A stretch of 64,000 nt of DNA from an uncultured delta proteobacterium. Its GTDB lineage: Bacteria > Desulfobacterota > Syntrophia > Syntrophales > UBA8958. Below, in pieces: positions 63,473-64,000 of the stretch. Every line of letters begins with the position of its first letter. Position 1 is the stretch's first letter. The DNA lies in NCBI GenBank assembly GCA_903885795.1, contig CAISJV010000019.1, positions 82,763 to 146,762 of the forward strand, given 5' to 3'. The notes beneath the pieces were generated by a model. That model did no database searches. It was not told where the DNA came from and worked only from the letters and a program-made list of their open reading frames with translations. The translations under genes were made by a program, and so were the position numbers.

Positions 63473-64000
63473 TTCAGTGCAATCCCCCTTTCCTTTACTT
63501 CTTCTGAAACGTGATAAAAGTATTGCCCCTTCCCTCTCCCAAGGTTATGCTGTCCTTGGGATACAAACGGTAATATGGGCAACTCCGACTCCCTTGCCGA
63601 CCCCGTAGAATTTCGTTTCCTTATATCTACCGGTTGCCCTCCTGTAGGGCATCGACAAGGGCCTCCCGTGGTTATTGTCATATGGCTGCCACTGCGTGTC
63701 ACCCCTGTTACCCCGGAAGCCCATCTATCGGTTCTGGTAGTTTTCGTCAGGATAGATGCTCCGGTCTTCCCCCTTGTATTACGGGGTCGACAACTCCATT
63801 GTAACTTTCGAGGCTACGTCTGGGTTCGCTTGCGCTGCAACCCGCAGCTTTGCTCGACTCCCTTAAGGAGCCTTTGTCAGGGAACTTAGCGTTTCAGGTT
63901 ACCCTTAACACCTCCCTCAAGCTACATGGGCGAACTACCGAACTCCCATGATCGGACTTTAACCGACAAGTCATACGTTTTCCACGGCATACAATACAAA

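Larger units (their letters stand above)
62050..64000 (-). mobile_element. Group II intron, 5' end beyond the window
   Basis: The reverse transcriptase gene, a domain V-like element and a domain VI-like stem on the minus strand show a group II intron. The 3' end lies near 62050-62055 after the stem GAGCTGG/CCAGCTC. No GTGCG-type 5' boundary was seen before the right edge, so the intron continues past 64000. Region 63473-64000 is the structured 5' RNA part. Confidence 0.85.

Overview
The window looks like chromosomal DNA of an anaerobic, diderm deltaproteobacterium-like organism (Desulfobacterota, perhaps near the Syntrophales). This is inferred from gene content: multihaem c-type cytochromes with system II (CcsA/ResB) haem-ligation proteins, CHASE2- and GAF-linked class III nucleotide cyclases, a TAXI-type binding protein, a short-chain fatty acid transporter and UPF0182. 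No rRNA or other direct taxonomic marker is present, so the assignment is tentative. Three tRNA genes are present (one Thr, two Ser) and there is no CRISPR array.

Layout. 1-7.5 kb: fatty acid transporter (cut by the window edge) with a terminator-like hairpin in its leader, a CDF metal exporter, a voltage-sensor-like membrane protein without a pore, a family 3 binding protein beside a frameshifted response regulator, and small proteins. 7.6-14.9 kb: a minus-strand cell-envelope operon, alr (with a large extra C-terminal domain), two divergent D-Ala-D-Ala ligase paralogues, then mlaE-mlaF-mlaD, where MlaD carries a predicted beta-barrel. 15-22.8 kb: two nucleotide cyclases with a shared C-terminal tail, tRNA-Thr, an omptin-like outer-membrane protease, a coiled-coil protein and galE. 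22.9-32.2 kb: hsp20-lon, then a complete tripartite ABC exporter (TolC, HlyD, two ATPases, two permeases). 32.3-39.3 kb: an orphan membrane-anchored TAXI protein, CheR and a 1268-residue hybrid histidine kinase with four receivers. 39.3-47.1 kb: two tRNA-Ser genes, tadA, a TonB-like protein, a beta-CASP nuclease, a second ABC-2 exporter, an aminotransferase and RNase D. 47.3-55.7 kb: a minus-strand electron-transfer cluster coding for 28 CxxCH haem sites. 55.7-62 kb: an RND exporter with a cyclic-nucleotide-binding domain, and UPF0182. 62-64 kb: a group II intron cut by the window end.

The parts suggest two linked themes. One is envelope construction (peptidoglycan dipeptide supply, phospholipid transport, export pumps). 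The other is cyclic-nucleotide signalling: two cyclases, and an RND exporter whose tail could bind the product.

Three observations stand out. (1) The last cytochrome gene has an in-frame TGA between its signal peptide with first haem site and its other ten haem sites; a hairpin begins 11 nt after the TGA. (2) One of the tandem Ddl paralogues changes two residues of the substrate-specificity triad (Tyr to Phe, Ser to Cys), the pattern associated with D-Ala-D-lactate ligases. (3) Two families of about 125-bp inverted-repeat elements (seven copies) all sit within about 15 bp of a stop codon.
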